The position numbers and the translations under genes were made by a program. From NCBI GenBank assembly GCA_964642545.1, contig CAZXQU010000103.1, positions 1-7,274 on the forward strand: 7,274 nt of DNA. The letters are read 5' to 3'. Numbering within the stretch: position 1 is the first letter of the stretch; every line of letters starts with the position of its first letter. The notes below the pieces were generated by a model. The model did not search any database and had not been told where the DNA came from. It saw only the letters and a program-made list of their open reading frames with translations. Source of the DNA: QYOJ01 sp964642545 (GTDB lineage Bacteria > Bacteroidota > Bacteroidia > Bacteroidales > FEN-979). This document shows, piece after piece, positions 5,501 to 7,274 of this stretch.

Positions 5501-6934
5501 TTACTTTAGCCAGAATCTGGTATCTTTTGAAGCATACACATTTCCGGTGGCAAGGTATGATTCATGATTCAGCTCAATTTTATTTAACCGGTAGTGATAA
5601 TTGAGCATTATGCCACAACTCTTACTTATTCCTTTCTTTGAGATATCTGCCATCCAATGTATATGCTGGATCTTTGCTCCATTGGAAAGATGAAAATGTG
5701 CAACAGGGTCGAAGGCCTTGTTTCCTCGTTTAATATTAATCAGGTAATGGGCGCACAAACGCATCAGGGGTTTTTTAAGGATCTTTTCTTTTTCTGCATT
5801 TCTGTACCAGTATTCATCCTTTAGTATCTCCAACAGTCCTTCACGTGAATTCTTCTTTCCTGATAATTTACAGATCTTAGTTGATTCATTTGCCGTGAAT
5901 AGGGGATCTCCCCCTTCATGAAGATAAGGGTATAACCATTGGCAAAATCCGGGAATAGGGGAGAGGGTGGCAAATGTTTTAAGATTGGGCAATTCTTCTG
6001 AAAGATGTTGTACGACCCGTTTAATCAGGAAATTACCATAGCTAATCCCGGTGAGTCCTTTTTGGGTATTTGAAATTGAATAGAATATAGCCGTATCAGA
6101 TTCAGCAGGATCATTAGCGGGTGCATTTATATCCAGCAATTTCTGAATATTCCCGGGCATCCCATTGACAAGTGCGACCTCCACAAAGATCAGTGGATCG
6201 TTTGGCATGCGGAAGTGAAAAAATGCAAACACCCTGTGATCCGTATAAAGACGGTGTTTAAGATCCTCCCACGAGAGGATCTTATGTACTTTCTCATATT
6301 CCATTAGCTTTTCTAGCAGTGATGCCGGGGAGTTCCAGCTAATCTCCTGTAAGTCGAGCAGGTTTACATCAAAATAGGCGCTTAGGAGGTTTTCAATATC
6401 TGTATCTAGTTTTTTTAAACGGGGTATTGATTTAATCATGGGTAGCAGATCGCTTCGCATGTCTTTAAGGAAGATAAATCCATTGGGGAGTTTGATCAAT
6501 TGTCGCAACAGTTTTACACGTGGTGGAATCAAGGCATCCCTGAGTAAAAGTTCAGCTTCTATACGTTCTGTTTGGTTTCTGGCTGTTTTTAATTTCCTTA
6601 TCCTTTCATCGAGAAGGTCCGTATCCACATCAAAATTGCGAGCGAGAATCCGGAGGAATTTTCCCTTCCCCTTTTGCGACAGGTTGATATAGATCATGCC
6701 AAGATGCACTATTTTAGCCTGTCTTGAAATGTCTCCCCCCTCTTCCAGAATACACTCTGTCATAAGATTCATCAGGTTTTTTTCATCTTCCGGAAGCATG
6801 TCGGGATGGATCTTCGGGGGAGGATTTCCTGATTCCTTCCATGCGGTAACAATCTTATCAATGGTTTTGCGACTGATGCCTGCTATTGAAAGGTCAATCT
6901 CGTGCTGAGATACGTCAGGTTTATTCTTCTTCAT
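5501..6934 (-). CDS. Malonyl-CoA decarboxylase
   Basis: Malonyl-CoA decarboxylase turns malonyl-CoA into acetyl-CoA and CO2; it has no cofactor and an acetyltransferase-like catalytic fold. From the ATG at 6934 the protein is 477 residues, a normal bacterial length; the in-frame TTG at 6967 is less likely. The N-terminal half (to about residue 195) is a helical domain. The C-terminal catalytic domain begins near FFHFRMPNDPLIFVEVALV and includes DTAIFYSISNTQKGL with the catalytic Ser (Ser286 or Ser288), NLKTFATLSPIPGF, and DPVAHFHLSNGAKI with the expected catalytic His415. WMADISKKGISKSCGIMLNY is also a family hallmark. There is no signal peptide, so it is cytoplasmic. It is first in the - strand transcription unit, 13 bases before the amidase. 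Hand counts of four 60-base lines give about 40% G+C, against about 59% for three lines of the fucosidase, which hints at different histories. No matB-like synthetase or malonate transporter is in the window. Confidence 0.93.
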   Translation of the reverse strand: MKKNKPDVSQHEIDLSIAGISRKTIDKIVTAWKESGNPPPKIHPDMLPEDEKNLMNLMTECILEEGGDISRQAKIVHLGMIYINLSQKGKGKFLRILARNFDVDTDLLDERIRKLKTARNQTERIEAELLLRDALIPPRVKLLRQLIKLPNGFIFLKDMRSDLLPMIKSIPRLKKLDTDIENLLSAYFDVNLLDLQEISWNSPASLLEKLMEYEKVHKILSWEDLKHRLYTDHRVFAFFHFRMPNDPLIFVEVALVNGMPGNIQKLLDINAPANDPAESDTAIFYSISNTQKGLTGISYGNFLIKRVVQHLSEELPNLKTFATLSPIPGFCQWLYPYLHEGGDPLFTANESTKICKLSGKKNSREGLLEILKDEYWYRNAEKEKILKKPLMRLCAHYLINIKRGNKAFDPVAHFHLSNGAKIQHIHWMADISKKGISKSCGIMLNYHYRLNKIELNHESYLATGNVYASKDTRFWLK

Positions 6935-6973
6935 TATTCGACACCTTGATTTGTTTACCACAATCAACTTTGA

Positions 6974-6981
6974 TAAAGATA
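6974..6981 (-). promoter_or_regulatory. Possible -7 promoter element for the malonyl-CoA decarboxylase unit
   Basis: The - strand reads TATCTTTA, seven of eight matches to the Bacteroidota consensus TAnnTTTG, 39 bases upstream of the ATG at 6934. A TTG lies 15 bases further upstream, closer than the usual -33 spacing. This is the best candidate in the 140 bases between the decarboxylase start and the divergent tRNA-Ser; a start inside the AT-rich stretch further up cannot be excluded. Confidence 0.3.
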
Positions 6982-7061
6982 CAAAAAAGAATGATACAAC
7001 AGATCGATTGGAGCATCTGATGCATGTTCTGATTACATTTTTTTATCAACGAAAGAGTTTG

Positions 7062-7069
7062 TAATTTTG
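7062..7069 (+). promoter_or_regulatory. Bacteroidota -7 promoter element for the tRNA-Ser genes
   Basis: TAATTTTG fully matches the Bacteroidota -7 consensus TAnnTTTG and ends five bases before the tRNA-Ser(TGA) mature 5' end. A run of T at 7038-7044, about 17-20 bases upstream, may serve as the -33 element. The short leader fits a tRNA promoter, and the same intergenic region would drive the - strand decarboxylase unit in the opposite direction. Confidence 0.6.
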
Positions 7070-7074
7070 CCCCC

Positions 7075-7159
7075 GGAGAGATGGCAGAGCGGTCGAATGC
7101 GGCGGTCTTGAAAACCGTTGACCTGCAAGGGTCCGGGGGTTCGAATCCCTCTCTCTCCG
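7075..7159 (+). tRNA. tRNA-Ser(TGA)
   Basis: A complete class II tRNA. The acceptor strand GGAGAGA (7075-7081) pairs with TCTCTCC (7152-7158), followed by discriminator G at 7159. The anticodon stem GCGGT/ACCGT encloses the loop CTTGAAA, so the anticodon is TGA at 7109-7111, reading UCA-type serine codons. A long variable arm follows, as expected for serine, and the T arm GGGGGTTCGAATCCC is standard. CCA is not encoded (bases after the discriminator are CGA). Confidence 0.96.
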
Positions 7160-7173
7160 CGAAGTGGGTGTAT

Positions 7174-7192
7174 GTTTGGGTGTCACCCAAAC
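7174..7192. other. Perfect hairpin in the spacer between the two tRNA-Ser genes
   Basis: GTTTGGGT (7174-7181) and ACCCAAAC (7185-7192) form an 8-bp stem closed by the three-base loop GTC. No T run follows on the + strand, so it is not a classical intrinsic terminator. In a joint transcript of the two serine tRNAs it would sit in the 40-base spacer, where it could affect processing or simply be a relic. Function is unknown. Confidence 0.45.
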
Positions 7193-7199
7193 CCGCCTC

Positions 7200-7274
7200 G
7201 GAGAGATGCCAGAGCGGTCGAATGGGGCGGTCTCGAAAACCGTTGACCCTCGTAAGGGGGTCCCAGGGTTCGAA
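7200..7274 (+). tRNA. tRNA-Ser(CGA), 3' end cut off by the window
   Basis: A second serine tRNA starts 40 bases after the first, with the same GGAGAGA acceptor strand (7200-7206) and very similar D arm. The anticodon loop CTCGAAA gives anticodon CGA at 7234-7236, reading UCG. The variable arm differs clearly from the first copy (CCCTCGTAAGGGGG). The sequence ends in the T loop, so the 3' acceptor strand is not seen. It is an isoacceptor that probably arose by tandem duplication. Confidence 0.93.

Noticed and set aside
6921..7190. 89-codon - strand frame overlapping tRNA-Ser(TGA), with a REGFEPPD...VFKTAAFDRSA-type sequence
   Set aside because: This is the antisense of a serine tRNA, a well-known source of false protein annotations; the frame has no independent support.

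Overview
The window looks like a chromosomal piece of a Bacteroidota (Bacteroidetes) bacterium. Three things point there. One secreted protein ends in a type IX secretion (T9SS, Por) C-terminal sorting domain. Two upstream regions carry the phylum-specific -7 element TAnnTTTG. Start codons lack convincing Shine-Dalgarno sequences. The isolate cannot be named from this sequence.

Layout: a 5'-truncated tRNA-Gly(CCC) occupies the left edge, and a tandem of tRNA-Ser(TGA) and tRNA-Ser(CGA, truncated) occupies the right edge; all three are on the + strand. Every protein gene between them is on the - strand. In the direction of transcription (right to left) they are: malonyl-CoA decarboxylase (6934-5501), a lipoprotein amidase-signature hydrolase (5487-3823), a secreted GH29 alpha-L-fucosidase (3808-2303), a TPR-type sensor fragment (2302 to about 1955), a truncated LytTR response regulator (about 1967-1335), and a frameshifted Asp-box/BNR beta-propeller protein with a T9SS tail (1228-151). 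The first four are separated by 0-14 bases, so they read as one transcription unit starting near 6974-6981. The propeller gene has its own promoter-like element at 1256-1263.

Malonyl-CoA decarboxylase and the amidase look intact, with catalytic residues in place. The left half is eroded. The propeller gene has a one-base frameshift in a five-base homopolymer and appears to lack most of the second half of its propeller. The response regulator has lost its receiver N-terminus and the block holding the phosphorylated Asp. What looks like the upstream sensor gene is reduced to one N-terminal piece joined out of frame to the regulator. The fucosidase has an intact catalytic domain but a shortened C-terminal domain. 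These junctions are the most interesting thing in the window: they suggest repeated small deletions in a degrading regulatory and glycan-related locus, unless they are assembly errors.

Functionally, the fucosidase and the propeller protein fit extracytoplasmic glycan or polymer handling. Malonyl-CoA decarboxylase next to an amidase-signature enzyme raises a weak possibility of malonamide/malonate use. I see no CRISPR array, insertion sequence, riboswitch or phage gene, and no convincing new multi-gene system; no gene-free stretch exceeds about 150 bases.
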